Part shown: piece by piece, positions 32,966 to 41,011 of the stretch | Position numbering within the stretch: position 1 is the first letter of the stretch | Layout of the letters: each line of letters begins with the position of its first letter | Assembly (NCBI RefSeq): GCF_003949795.1 | Contig: NZ_RPRY01000013.1 | Coordinates: 1-50,014 of the forward strand | Direction: 5' to 3' | From: Streptomyces sp. WAC06614 | Lineage (GTDB): Bacteria; Actinomycetota; Actinomycetes; Streptomycetales; Streptomycetaceae | DNA: 50,014 bases | Made by a program: the position numbers and the translations under genes | The notes under the pieces: generated by a model | Database searches by the model: none | What the model saw: the letters and a program-made list of their open reading frames with translations, nothing else | What the model was told of the DNA's origin: nothing

Positions 32966-34383
32966 CGGCGAGCGGGACGGCGCCGCAACAGCCGGAGCCG
33001 GTGCGGCAGCCGGAGCCGATGCCGCAGCCCGGGCCGGAGCCGCGGCCGGTGCCGCAGCAGGAGCCCGGGCCGGAGCCCGGCCCGGCCGGGTCCGTGGACG
33101 AGCGGCGGCTGCACCCGTTCACCCCGCTGCGTCGCGCCTGGGTGCCGATCGGCGCCGGTATCGGTGTGCTCGGGCAGCAGGCCGACAAGGCGCAGGAGTG
33201 GGCCCGTGACGCGGGCGTCGGGCTGGACCTGCTGATCGTGGCCGCCGTGCTGGCCGTGGCCGCCCTGTACGGGTACCTGAGCTGGCGCTTCACCCACTAC
33301 GCCGTCACCGCCACCGAGCTGCGCATCCGCACCGGCCTGCTCTTCCGGCGGACCGCGCACATCCGGCTCGACCGGCTCCAGGCCGTGGACGTCACCCGCC
33401 CGCTGCTGGCCCGGCTGGCCGGGGTGGCCAAGCTCAAGCTGGACGTGATCGGGACCGAGGACAAGGACGAGCTGGCCTTCCTCGGCGAGCGCGAGGCACG
33501 GGAGCTGCGCGCGGAACTGCTCGCGCGGGCCGCCGGCTTCGCCCCGGCGGAAGCGGTCCGCGTCGGCGAGGCGCCGGGACGGGCGCTGCTGCGGGTCCCC
33601 GGCCGCCGACTGGCGACCTCGCTGGCGCTGAGCCTGGGGGCGTGGGCGGCGCTGGTCGCCGGCGTGTCCATGGCGGCGCTGATGTGGTGGGTCAGCGACA
33701 ACGTCTTCGCGGCCCTGGTCCTGCTGCTGCCCCTGCTGGGCGGGGCCTGGGCCGGCACCGGCGGCCGGTTCCTGGCCGAGTACGACTGGACGGTCGAGGA
33801 GTCGCCCGACGGGCTGCGGCTGGACCACGGGCTGCTGGACCGGGCGCACGAGACGGTGCCGCCCGGCCGGGTGCAGACCGTACGGATCGTGGAGCCGCTG
33901 CTGTGGCGGCGCCGGGACTGGGTGCGGGTGGAGCTGGCGGTGGCCGGTTCCAAGAACGACGTCCTGGTGCCGGTCGCGACCCGGCGGGAGGCGTACGCCG
34001 TGGTGGCCCGGGTGCTGCCGGGCGTGGACCTGACGGCCCTGGTGTTCGACCCGGCCCCGGCCCACGGCTCGCGCTGGGTGGTGCCGGTGTGGTGGAAGGG
34101 CTACGGCCTGGCCGTGTCCCCGGAGGTCTTCGCGGCCCGCAAGGGCCGGCTGTGCCGCCGGACGGAGATCGTCCCGCACGCGAAGGTGCAGAGCGTCCGG
34201 CTCACCCAGGGCCCGTGGGAACGCGCCCGCGGCGTGGCCGACGTCCATGTGGACACCGGCGCCAACGGCAGCGTGGCCGCCCGGCTGCGCGCCACGGACG
34301 AGGCCCGCCTCCTCCTGCACGCCCAGGCCGCCCGCTCCCGCACGGGCCGCACCCACGCCCGCCCGGACCGCTGGATGACCTGA
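32962..34383 (+). CDS. Bacterial PH-domain membrane protein (YdbT-like)
   Basis: A 473-residue protein with a Pro/Gln/Glu-rich N-terminal tail (about 5-45, repeating QPEP and GPEP). Repeated bPH2 (DUF304) modules alternate with membrane helices: YAVTATELRIRTGLLFRRTAHIRLDRLQAVDVTRP near 112-146, a second unit around DWTVEESPDGLRLDHGLLDRAHETVPPGRVQTV, and a third around VFAARKGRLCRRTEIVPHAKVQSVRLTQGPWER. This matches YdbT, the larger partner of the upstream gene. GTG at 32962 overlaps the upstream stop. It is convergent with the response regulator gene; only a weak CCCCG/CGGGG hairpin separates them. Confidence 0.85.
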   Translation: MTASGTAPQQPEPVRQPEPMPQPGPEPRPVPQQEPGPEPGPAGSVDERRLHPFTPLRRAWVPIGAGIGVLGQQADKAQEWARDAGVGLDLLIVAAVLAVAALYGYLSWRFTHYAVTATELRIRTGLLFRRTAHIRLDRLQAVDVTRPLLARLAGVAKLKLDVIGTEDKDELAFLGEREARELRAELLARAAGFAPAEAVRVGEAPGRALLRVPGRRLATSLALSLGAWAALVAGVSMAALMWWVSDNVFAALVLLLPLLGGAWAGTGGRFLAEYDWTVEESPDGLRLDHGLLDRAHETVPPGRVQTVRIVEPLLWRRRDWVRVELAVAGSKNDVLVPVATRREAYAVVARVLPGVDLTALVFDPAPAHGSRWVVPVWWKGYGLAVSPEVFAARKGRLCRRTEIVPHAKVQSVRLTQGPWERARGVADVHVDTGANGSVAARLRATDEARLLLHAQAARSRTGRTHARPDRWMT

Positions 34384-34442
34384 CCCGACCCCGCCCGCCG
34401 ACGGGGCAGGGCCAGGGCCAGAGGCAGTAGCCGGGGGCCGTG

Positions 34443-35120
34443 TCAGAGGCCCGGGCCGCCGCCCGCGCGGACCATGCCCGTCTCGTAGGCCAGGACGACG
34501 ACCTGGACCCGGTCACGCAGGTCCAGCTTCGTCAGGATGCGGCCCACGTGCGTCTTGACCGTGGCCTCCGACAGGACCAGCCGGGCGGCGATCTCGCCGT
34601 TCGACAGGCCCTGGGCCACCAGGAGCATGACCTCGCGCTCGCGGTCGGTGAGCCGGTCCAGCTCCTTGTGCTGCGGCTCCGCCGTGGTCGTCGGGAGCAT
34701 GGGGGCGAACCGGTCCAGCAGGCGGCGGGTCGTGGACGGGGCCACCACCGCGTCGCCGCTGTGCACCGAGCGGATCGCGCCCAGCAGCTCCGCCGGCGGC
34801 ACGTCCTTGAGCATGAACCCGCTGGCGCCCGCCTTCAGCCCGGAGAACGCGTACTCGTCCAGGTCGAAGGTGGTCAGGATGATCACCTTGGGGTGGCCCT
34901 CCTGGGCGCAGATGCGACGGGTGGCCTCGACCCCGTCCAGCTTCGGCATGCGCACGTCCATCAGGACCACGTCGACCTTCGTCGCGCGCAGCACCTCCAG
35001 GGCCTCCAGGCCGTCGCCGGCCTCGGCGACCACCTCCATGTCCGGCTGGGCGGCGAGCACCATCCGGAAGCCGGTGCGCAGCAGCACCTGGTCGTCTACG
35101 AGCATCACTCGGATGGACAT
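34443..35120 (-). CDS. NarL/LuxR-type response regulator
   Basis: A 225-residue regulator. The receiver domain (1-120) has the acidic pair Asp9/Asp10, the phospho-acceptor Asp55 in VVLMDVRMPK, Thr84 region ILTTFD and the conserved Lys in GFMLKDVPP. A LuxR-type HTH follows (about 152-215) with LTDREREVMLLVAQGLSNGEIAARLVLSEATVKTHV. The ATG at 35120 lies 14 nt after the sensor kinase stop, so the two form one transcription unit. The signal and targets are unknown. Confidence 0.93.
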   Translation of the reverse strand: MSIRVMLVDDQVLLRTGFRMVLAAQPDMEVVAEAGDGLEALEVLRATKVDVVLMDVRMPKLDGVEATRRICAQEGHPKVIILTTFDLDEYAFSGLKAGASGFMLKDVPPAELLGAIRSVHSGDAVVAPSTTRRLLDRFAPMLPTTTAEPQHKELDRLTDREREVMLLVAQGLSNGEIAARLVLSEATVKTHVGRILTKLDLRDRVQVVVLAYETGMVRAGGGPGL

Positions 35121-35134
35121 CCGCTACCTCGACC

Positions 35135-36334
35135 TCATCTCTTCTTCAGCGGCAACAGCGCGCTGATCCGGAAGCCACCGCCCGGCCGTGGCCCCGCCTC
35201 CAGGGTCCCGCCGACCATACCGACCCGCTCCCGCATGCCGATCAGGCCGTGCCCGGCGCCGTCGGCGCCGCCGTCCTCGTACAACTCGTGCGCCGCGCCC
35301 CGCCCGTCGTCCTCGACCAGCAGGCCGAGCCCGTCGTCGAAGTACACCAGCCGCACGCTGGCCCGGGCCTCCGGGCCCCCGTGCTTGCGGGTGTTGGTCA
35401 GCGCCTCCTGCACGATCCGGTACGCCGTCAGCTCCACCCCGCTCGGCAGGGGCCGGGGGGCGCCCTCCACCGCGAAGTCCACGTCCAGGCCGGCCGCCCG
35501 GACCTGCTCCACGAGCACCTCGATCTGTTCGACGTCGGGCTGCGGGACGTAGTCCTCGGACTCCTCGGGCTCGCCGGTGCGCAGCACGCCCAGCAGGCGG
35601 CGCATCTCGGCGAGCGCCTGGCGCCCGGTGCCGGAGATGGTCTGGAGGGCCTCCTTGGCCTGCTCGGGGGCCACGTCCATGACGTAGGCGGCGCCGTCGG
35701 CCTGGACGACCATGACGGAGACGTTGTGCGCGACGACGTCGTGCAGTTCGCGGGCGATCCGCGCCCGCTCGGCGGCGACGGCCACCTTGGCCTGGGCCTC
35801 GCGCTCCTTCTCCAGCCGCTGGTTCCGCTCGACCAGCTGGGCGTAGTACGCCCGCCGGGTGCGCAGCGAGTCGCCCAGCACCCAGGCCAGGGCGAAGGGG
35901 ACCATCATGATGACCGAGAAGAAGAAGTCGCTGGAGGGGTCGCCCTTGTCGACGCCGAAGCGCAGGGCGTACAGCGGCGCCGCCGCCAGTCCCGTGACCA
36001 GGGCGATCTGCGAGAGCCTGCGGGGGACGTCGGCCGCGGAGGCGACGGTGTAGAGGATGACCAGCATGGCGAAGTCGGCGAGGTGGATCTGCACCCCGGC
36101 GAGCAGCTGGTAGAGCCCGGAGCCCACGGCCACCCAGAACATCGGCACCGTCCACCTGCGGCGCAGCGCGACGACCAGACCGGGCGCGAGGACCGAGGGG
36201 AGGGCGAGCAGCCGCTCCGCGGCACCGGGAGCACTGTCGATCACCTGCAGCATCCCCACCCCGACGAGCATCACAGCCCAGAAGCTGTCGACGCCCGTGG
36301 GGTGTCTGCGGAGGAAGTCGTAGAGGCGCTGCAC
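35135..36334 (-). CDS. Sensor histidine kinase (HisKA_3 type)
   Basis: A 399-residue membrane kinase partnered with the downstream NarL-type regulator. Five or six hydrophobic helices fill about residues 18-155. The HisKA_3 dimerisation helix carries the phospho-acceptor His198 in ARELHDVVAHNVSVM, and the HATPase_c domain (about 290-395) has ALTNTRKHG and HGLIGMRERVGMVGG. GTG at 36334 is preferred to the TTG at 36352 because it fits a leaderless promoter. No extracytoplasmic sensor domain is present, so the stimulus is likely within the membrane. It is divergent from the MidA-like gene. Confidence 0.92.
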   Translation of the reverse strand: MQRLYDFLRRHPTGVDSFWAVMLVGVGMLQVIDSAPGAAERLLALPSVLAPGLVVALRRRWTVPMFWVAVGSGLYQLLAGVQIHLADFAMLVILYTVASAADVPRRLSQIALVTGLAAAPLYALRFGVDKGDPSSDFFFSVIMMVPFALAWVLGDSLRTRRAYYAQLVERNQRLEKEREAQAKVAVAAERARIARELHDVVAHNVSVMVVQADGAAYVMDVAPEQAKEALQTISGTGRQALAEMRRLLGVLRTGEPEESEDYVPQPDVEQIEVLVEQVRAAGLDVDFAVEGAPRPLPSGVELTAYRIVQEALTNTRKHGGPEARASVRLVYFDDGLGLLVEDDGRGAAHELYEDGGADGAGHGLIGMRERVGMVGGTLEAGPRPGGGFRISALLPLKKR

Positions 36335-36347
36335 GTAACCCAGAGTA
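36335..36347 (-). promoter_or_regulatory. Leaderless promoter of the kinase/regulator operon
   Basis: On the minus strand, TACTCT (36347-36342) is followed by 7 nt and the GTG at 36334. No Shine-Dalgarno is present. Confidence 0.55.
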
Positions 36348-36428
36348 GGCAAGGGAGATAGGTGGGGGAGTCAACCACAGGGGCGATCCCTGCCAGGGGG
36401 GCGTACTCCGCAAGGTGGAGGATGAGCC

Positions 36429-36444
36429 TAGCCTTTGTCCGGTG
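36429..36444 (+). promoter_or_regulatory. Leaderless promoter of the MidA-like gene
   Basis: TAGCCT (36429-36434) is followed by 7 nt and the GTG at 36442, with no Shine-Dalgarno. Confidence 0.55.
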
Positions 36445-37518
36445 GGCGTGGTGAGCGATCAGGGTGACGACGGCGAGCGGGGCGGCGTGCGGGAGCCGGG
36501 GGACCGGCCGGTGCCGTGGCGTACCGCGATGGAGACGGCCCTGTACGGGCCCGGCGGCTTCTACGTCCGCCCGGGCGGCCCGGGCCCGGCGGGGCATTTC
36601 CGCACGTCGGTGCATGCCTCCTCGCTGTTCGCGGGCGCGGTGGCGGGGCTCCTGCGCCAGGTGGACGAGGCCCTCGGCCGCCCGGCGGAGCTGGACCTGG
36701 TGGACGTCGGGGCCGGCCGCGCGGAACTGCTGACCGGGGTGCTGCGGGCGCTGCCCGCGGAGGTCGCGGAGCGGGTCCGGGCGTACGCGGTGGAGCGGGC
36801 CGCGGCTCCGGCGGACCTGGACCCGGCCGCGAGGATCCGGTGGGTGGACCGGCCGCCGGCCCGGGTACGGGGCCTGCTCTTCGCGAACGAGTGGCTCGAC
36901 AACGTCCCGCTGGACCTCGCCGAGGACGGCCGCTACGTGCTCGTCGCCCGGGACGGCACGGAGGCGCCGGGCGAGCCGGTGTCCGGGCCGGACCGGGACT
37001 GGCTGGAGCGGTGGTGGCCCGGGCCGGGCCGGCGGGAGATCGGGCGGACCCGGGACGAGGCCTGGGCGGCGGCGGTCGCCTCGGTGGAGGCGGGGCTCGC
37101 GGTGGCGGTCGACTACGCCCACACCGCTGCGCGGCGGCCCCCGGGTGGGACCCTGACCGGGTTCCGGGAGGGGCGGGAGGTGGCGGCGGTGCCGGACGGG
37201 TCGTGCGACGTGACGGCGCACGTGGCGCTGGACGCGTGTGCGGCGGCCGCCGGGGGCGGGGTGCTCCTGCCGCAGCGGGAGGCGCTGCGCGCGCTGGGCG
37301 TCTCCGGGACGCGCCCGCCCCTGGCCCTGGCCTCCGCCGATCCGACGGCGTACGTCCGTGCCCTGGCGGCGGCCGGCGAAGCGGCCGAACTCACCGCCTC
37401 CCCCGGCCTGGGCGACTTCCTGTGGCTCCTCCACCCCCGCGGGGTGCCGCTCCCACCACCGCTGGCGGATGCGGCCCCCTCCCCGTCCCCGGCGAGGAGA
37501 CCGCACCTCTGGGCATAG
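36442..37518 (+). CDS. SAM-dependent methyltransferase, MidA/NDUFAF7-like (COG1565)
   Basis: A 358-residue methyltransferase. The N-terminal block [10 protein letters not shown] ... [19 protein letters not shown] and the SAM motif [12 protein letters not shown] (86-97) are followed by the family-specific [13 protein letters not shown] (148-160). MidA/NDUFAF7 proteins are protein-arginine methyltransferases; the mitochondrial one dimethylates NDUFS2, the NuoD homologue, during complex I assembly. This gene is about 4 kb from an orphan nuoD, so NuoD is a reasonable candidate target. GTG at 36442 is set by the leaderless promoter, not by the longer frame from 36415. The last codons run over a decayed DUF5753 fragment on the other strand. 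Confidence 0.8.
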   Translation: MGVVSDQGDDGERGGVREPGDRPVPWRTAMETALYGPGGFYVRPGGPGPAGHFRTSVHASSLFAGAVAGLLRQVDEALGRPAELDLVDVGAGRAELLTGVLRALPAEVAERVRAYAVERAAAPADLDPAARIRWVDRPPARVRGLLFANEWLDNVPLDLAEDGRYVLVARDGTEAPGEPVSGPDRDWLERWWPGPGRREIGRTRDEAWAAAVASVEAGLAVAVDYAHTAARRPPGGTLTGFREGREVAAVPDGSCDVTAHVALDACAAAAGGGVLLPQREALRALGVSGTRPPLALASADPTAYVRALAAAGEAAELTASPGLGDFLWLLHPRGVPLPPPLADAAPSPSPARRPHLWA

Positions 37519-37598
37519 GCCTCGGTCTGGAGCAGACCGTTCACGACCATCGGGGTCCACGCCCTCATGCTGCGGGCGCCGGACTCGAAGACAAGGAA
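37509..37598 (-). pseudogene. Remnant of an XRE/DUF5753 regulator gene
   Basis: The minus-strand frame reads FLVFESGARSMRAWTP then [14 protein letters not shown], matching the start of DUF5753 domains (compare [30 protein letters not shown] in the intact regulator at 3842-4702, shown there in two pieces). Only about 30 codons survive. No HTH precedes them and the frame then runs antisense to the MidA-like gene. It is a fossil of a lost regulator. Confidence 0.6.
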
Positions 37599-37603
37599 CG
37601 TGG

Positions 37604-37651
37604 TCGGTCCCCCGCTCCCCACGGGACGTCGCGCGGGGAGCGGGGGACCGA
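37604..37651. terminator. Strong bidirectional terminator
   Basis: A perfect 17-bp stem, arm TCGGTCCCCCGCTCCCC (37604-37620) with 37635-37651, has a 14-nt loop. It lies between the convergent MidA-like and M28 peptidase genes. Confidence 0.8.
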
Positions 37652-37668
37652 GGGCCGGCTGAGGCCCG

Positions 37669-39213
37669 TTACTCGGAGACCTCGTGGCCCTCGTGGAGGC
37701 CACCGCCGCTGCCGGCGGAGCCGTCCGTCGGCTGGGAGGTGACGGGCGCGGTCAGCGGGGACAGGTCCCACGCGTAGTGGCCCACCGCGTTCGCGATGAC
37801 GTCCACGTTGATGTCCAGCGCCTTCTGGTCGATGTTCGCCAGGGTGTCACCGGCGCCGTGGTAGTTCACGTCGTACGCGACGCCCGCCTGGCCGCCGAAC
37901 TTCGCCGCCTGCTCGGGCGTCTTGATGCCCTCCGCACCCGTGAAGGTGCCGCCCGACGGGATGCCGACCTCGATGAACGGGCCGTAGTCCGAGCGGCCCG
38001 TGAAGTCGGTGCCCTCGTGCGGGATGTTCTTGGAGTCCAGGAAGTCGGTGATGCCCTTCTCCAGCTGGGCCGAGCCCTCCGGGCCGGGGCCGGCGCCCAC
38101 GCCGTCGGAGTTGTCGCCGTCGTAGACGAAGTACGCCGCGTTCGGCGAGGCGATCATGTCGAAGTTCAGGTAGAGCTTGATCTGCTTCTTCTGCTCGTCC
38201 GTCAGCGAAGCGACGTACGCCTCCGAGCCGAGCAGGCCGAACTCCTCCGCCGACCACCAGGCGAACTTCACCTTGTTCTTGATCTTCTTCTGGTCGCCCG
38301 CCAGCCGCTGCGCGACCTGGAGGATGCCCGCCGAGCCGGAGCCGTTGTCGTTGATGCCGGGGCCGGCCGCGACCGAGTCCAGGTGGGCGCCCAGGAACAC
38401 CGTGTTGTTCGGGTCGCCGCCCTTGGTCTCGGCCACGACGTTGTACGTCTTGCGGTTCTCGCGCAGCTCACGGATGTCCAGGGTCACCGAGACCGGGCCG
38501 GCCGTGGCCTCGGCCGCCAGCTTCTGGCCGTCCTCCTGGGTGATGCCGCCGGTCGGGATCTTCCCGGCCGCCGGGTCGCCGAGGGTGCCGTTCAGGGCGC
38601 CCGCCGTGTTGTTGTAGATGACCGCGCCCACCGCCCCGGCGGCCGCCGCGTTCTGCTGCTTGACCGCGAAGGTGCAGCCACCGCGCTTGATCAGCGCGAT
38701 CTTGCCGGTGAAGGTGCCCGCCGCGAAGTCGCCCGGCTCGCAGCCGTTGGTGCCGTCCGCGTCCACCGGGGCGACGGCCACGTCCGCGGTGACGCCCTGC
38801 GCCGGGCCGCTCGCGGTGTAGGTCATCAGCTTGATCGGGACGTCCCGCTGGGTGGCGCCGTGCACCGACAGCTTCTCCGCGATCGTCTGGACGTAGACGA
38901 AGTCGAATTCGTGCTTGGAGACCTCGTAACCGGCCGCCTTCAGCACCTGCGTCACGTACTGGGCCGACTGCTCGTGCCCCTTGGAACCGGCCACTCGCGT
39001 ACCGCCGTTGTAATCGGCGATCGACTGCAGCACCTTGAGGTGGTTGTACGCGCCCTTGCCGGTGGCGTCCTTGACCAGCTTCCGGGCGAGTGCGTCCGCG
39101 TGCGCGGCGTCGCTCTGCGGGCTGGTGGCACCGGCCGGCCCGGCCAGGAGCAGCGGCGATACGAGTGCCGTGGCGGCCAGGGCGGCGACTGCGGCTATAC
39201 GGCGAGAGGGCAT
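37669..39213 (-). CDS. Secreted M28 family aminopeptidase with PA domain
   Basis: A 514-residue exported zinc aminopeptidase. A Sec signal peptide (SRRIAAVAALAATALVSPLLLAGPAGA) spans about residues 3-29. A PA domain (about 125-235) is inserted before the catalytic M28 domain. Zinc ligands are visible in order: GAHLDSV, GINDNGSG, SAEEFGLLGSEAY, NFDMIASPN and VNYHGAGDT. It should trim amino acids from extracellular peptides, as in the S. griseus aminopeptidase. ATG at 39213 has AAAGGACC just upstream; the open frame above it is not coding. The upstream gap (39214-39429) holds a 14-bp palindrome and an AT-rich stretch. Confidence 0.93.
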   Translation of the reverse strand: MPSRRIAAVAALAATALVSPLLLAGPAGATSPQSDAAHADALARKLVKDATGKGAYNHLKVLQSIADYNGGTRVAGSKGHEQSAQYVTQVLKAAGYEVSKHEFDFVYVQTIAEKLSVHGATQRDVPIKLMTYTASGPAQGVTADVAVAPVDADGTNGCEPGDFAAGTFTGKIALIKRGGCTFAVKQQNAAAAGAVGAVIYNNTAGALNGTLGDPAAGKIPTGGITQEDGQKLAAEATAGPVSVTLDIRELRENRKTYNVVAETKGGDPNNTVFLGAHLDSVAAGPGINDNGSGSAGILQVAQRLAGDQKKIKNKVKFAWWSAEEFGLLGSEAYVASLTDEQKKQIKLYLNFDMIASPNAAYFVYDGDNSDGVGAGPGPEGSAQLEKGITDFLDSKNIPHEGTDFTGRSDYGPFIEVGIPSGGTFTGAEGIKTPEQAAKFGGQAGVAYDVNYHGAGDTLANIDQKALDINVDVIANAVGHYAWDLSPLTAPVTSQPTDGSAGSGGGLHEGHEVSE

Positions 39214-39331
39214 GGAGGTCCTTTCACGCGGGCAGACGAGCGGAACAGAGAAGGGTGTGCGGGCAGGACGGATCGGCCTGCGAAGTGCACGTGCGGGTGA
39301 GCGGTGGACGCACGTTATGCAGCTGACCGCC

Positions 39332-39345
39332 ACTCTGGCCAGAGT
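39332..39345. promoter_or_regulatory. 14-bp palindrome upstream of the peptidase gene
   Basis: ACTCTGGCCAGAGT is a perfect palindrome about 120 nt before the peptidase start, next to an AT-rich stretch (39340-39385) likely to hold the promoter. It may be an operator. Confidence 0.35.
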
Positions 39346-39429
39346 TTTCGCTGATTTCGGTTTATGAATTCCGTATATCGGTACGCCGGTCGGTGTCCGG
39401 GCGGGCGCGAAGGGCCCTCGTGGCGCAGG

Positions 39430-40551
39430 TCAGCGGAGGATCCCCTCGATGAAGTCCGACCCGATCCGGGCGACCGCGGACAGATCCAACTGATGCTGCA
39501 CATAGCGGCCTTGTCGCTGCATGTGCAGCAGCCCCGCCTTCCGCAGCACCGTCAGGTGCCGGGACACCTCCGGGGCCGTCACCCCGTACACGTTCGCCAG
39601 CTCGCTCGTCGTGTACGGCCCCCGCGCCAGGCTCCGGCACAGCTGCATCCGCATCGGGTGCGCGAGGGCCTCCATGCGCCGCTGGAGCAGCTCCACCGAG
39701 CCGGTGCCCGGGGGAAGTTCGGGCGTGGACAGCGGGTAGTGCACGACGGGGCGCCAGCCGGGGGCGTGCAGCACCAGCAGGTGCGGCCAGCCGAAATGGG
39801 TGGGTATGAAGACCAGCCCGACGCCGACGGTCGGATCGGTGGCGGTGGCGGTGCCGTTGACCAGCTTGTCGACCGTGATCCGGGTGCGCGCCTCGTCCAC
39901 GTCGAGGGCGCCCGAGACCTCCGCCAGCACCGCCGGCAGGCCCTTGCGGCGCAGCACCTCCGTCTTGTGGCGGGCGTCGGCGGTCTGCTGCGGCTCGATC
40001 CGGCGCCAGGTGTCGGCGAAGAACGCCTCGTCGCACTCCTCCAGCAGGGTGCGCAGCCACACCCGCACCCGTGCGGTGTCGTCCAGCAGCCGCAACGAGA
40101 AATCCAGCTGCCGCGGTCCCCGCGCGGCGGCCGTCTCCAGCGCCTTGGCCCGCGCGGCCGGGTCCTTGAGCGGGGACGGGGTGCCCTGGTTGTACAGCGC
40201 CAGCCAGCAGTGCTCCAGCGCGGCCCGCACGAACCGTTCGTCGTCCATCCGGTCCAGCAGGTCGAGTTCCTCGGCCAGCGTGGCGCCGGGCACGCCGGGG
40301 CCGCCGGGGACGCCCGCGAACGGCATGAAGATGTCGGCGAACGACGTGCGCCACATGAAGTCCGCCTCCAGCAGCCGGTCGGCCAGGCACGGGTCGAGGG
40401 CGGCGGAGGTGGCGGTGGTCCAGGACTGCAACCCCGGATGGTGGGCGGGCTGCGACAGCGCGTGCAGGGCCATGCAGAGCTCGGCCAGCGGGGAGGTGGC
40501 GAAGGTGATCCGCTCCTGCGGCAGCCCGGCGATGTCGATGCTCACGCTCAT
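39430..40551 (-). CDS. ArsR-like winged-helix regulator with N-terminal DUF5937-type domain
   Basis: A 373-residue protein. The C-terminal winged helix (about 290-365) has the ArsR pattern: RMEALAHPMRMQLCRSLARGPYTTSELANVYGVTAPEVSRHLTVLRKAGLLHMQRQGRYVQHQL. The long N-terminal part (ITFATSPLAELCMALHALSQPAHHPGLQ onward) matches the DUF5937 arrangement seen in actinobacterial ArsR proteins. No metal-binding cysteine pair is visible, so the signal is probably not a metal. ATG at 40551 lacks a Shine-Dalgarno and has a weak GAGAAT 6 nt upstream, possibly leaderless. It is divergent from the small gene at 40702, with an inverted repeat between them. Confidence 0.82.
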   Translation of the reverse strand: MSVSIDIAGLPQERITFATSPLAELCMALHALSQPAHHPGLQSWTTATSAALDPCLADRLLEADFMWRTSFADIFMPFAGVPGGPGVPGATLAEELDLLDRMDDERFVRAALEHCWLALYNQGTPSPLKDPAARAKALETAAARGPRQLDFSLRLLDDTARVRVWLRTLLEECDEAFFADTWRRIEPQQTADARHKTEVLRRKGLPAVLAEVSGALDVDEARTRITVDKLVNGTATATDPTVGVGLVFIPTHFGWPHLLVLHAPGWRPVVHYPLSTPELPPGTGSVELLQRRMEALAHPMRMQLCRSLARGPYTTSELANVYGVTAPEVSRHLTVLRKAGLLHMQRQGRYVQHQLDLSAVARIGSDFIEGILR

Positions 40552-40639
40552 GTGCCCATTCTCGGCAGCAGGGCGACCGGTGCGCGGGCCGGGGTCGGCC
40601 GACTGGCCCCGTCAGCACCGCATAAACGCAGGTCGCGGG

Positions 40640-40666
40640 GACGATTGACGGAGGCCGTCAATCGTC
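40640..40666. promoter_or_regulatory. Perfect inverted repeat between the ArsR-like and small genes
   Basis: GACGATTGACGG-AGG-CCGTCAATCGTC is a 12-bp dyad with a 3-nt centre, 35 nt before the ATG at 40702 and 88 nt before the regulator start. It contains TTGACG, so it may overlap a -35. It is a candidate binding site of the neighbouring ArsR-like protein. Confidence 0.5.
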
Positions 40667-40701
40667 GCGCGGCCCGGCGCCGACGGGTCCAGGGTGGGTA
40701 C

Positions 40702-40908
40702 ATGACCGCGATCGAGCAGTACCTCATCGACACGTACCGGGCGGCCCAGCACGGCACCCCGGCCCCGCCGCCGCCCGGCCGCGACGACGTCGCCGTGGTG
40801 CGGTCCGCCCGCTCGTACGAGCAGTGCCACGCCGTCCTCGACGGACGCCCGGCGAACCACCCCTGGCGGGCGGCCCTGCACCGCCTCCTGATCCGCGGCG
40901 GGGCCTAG
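40702..40908 (+). CDS. Small hypothetical protein (68 residues)
   Basis: A 68-residue protein starting MTAIEQYLIDTYRAAQHG and ending WRAALHRLLIRGGA, with a Pro-rich middle. ATG at 40702 has an AGGGTGG ribosome site. It looks amphipathic and helical with no membrane segment or known motif. I recall similar small proteins in Streptomyces but no function. A dyad upstream suggests regulation, possibly by the divergent ArsR-like gene. The stop TAG lies inside the first unit of a tandem repeat. Confidence 0.65.
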   Translation: MTAIEQYLIDTYRAAQHGTPAPPPPGRDDVAVVRSARSYEQCHAVLDGRPANHPWRAALHRLLIRGGA

Positions 40909-40969
40909 CCCCGCCGTGGCCTAGCCCCGCCGCGGCCTAGCCCCGCCGCGGCCTGGCCCCGCCGGGGCC
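40902..40969. repeat. 16-bp tandem repeat spanning a gene end
   Basis: Four 16-nt units, consensus GGCCTAGCCCCGCCGC, begin at 40902, 40918, 40934 and 40950, with GGCC of a fifth. The first unit includes the TAG stop of the small gene. It fills most of the gap to the aldolase gene. Confidence 0.85.
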
Positions 40970-41011
40970 GTGCCCGTCCGGGCCGGACCTCTCCGGTCCC
41001 GGGCCGGGCCG

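Noticed and set aside
34384..34442. Terminator between the PH-domain and response regulator genes
   Set aside because: Only a 5-bp CCCCG/CGGGG stem with an 8-nt loop is present, too weak to call.
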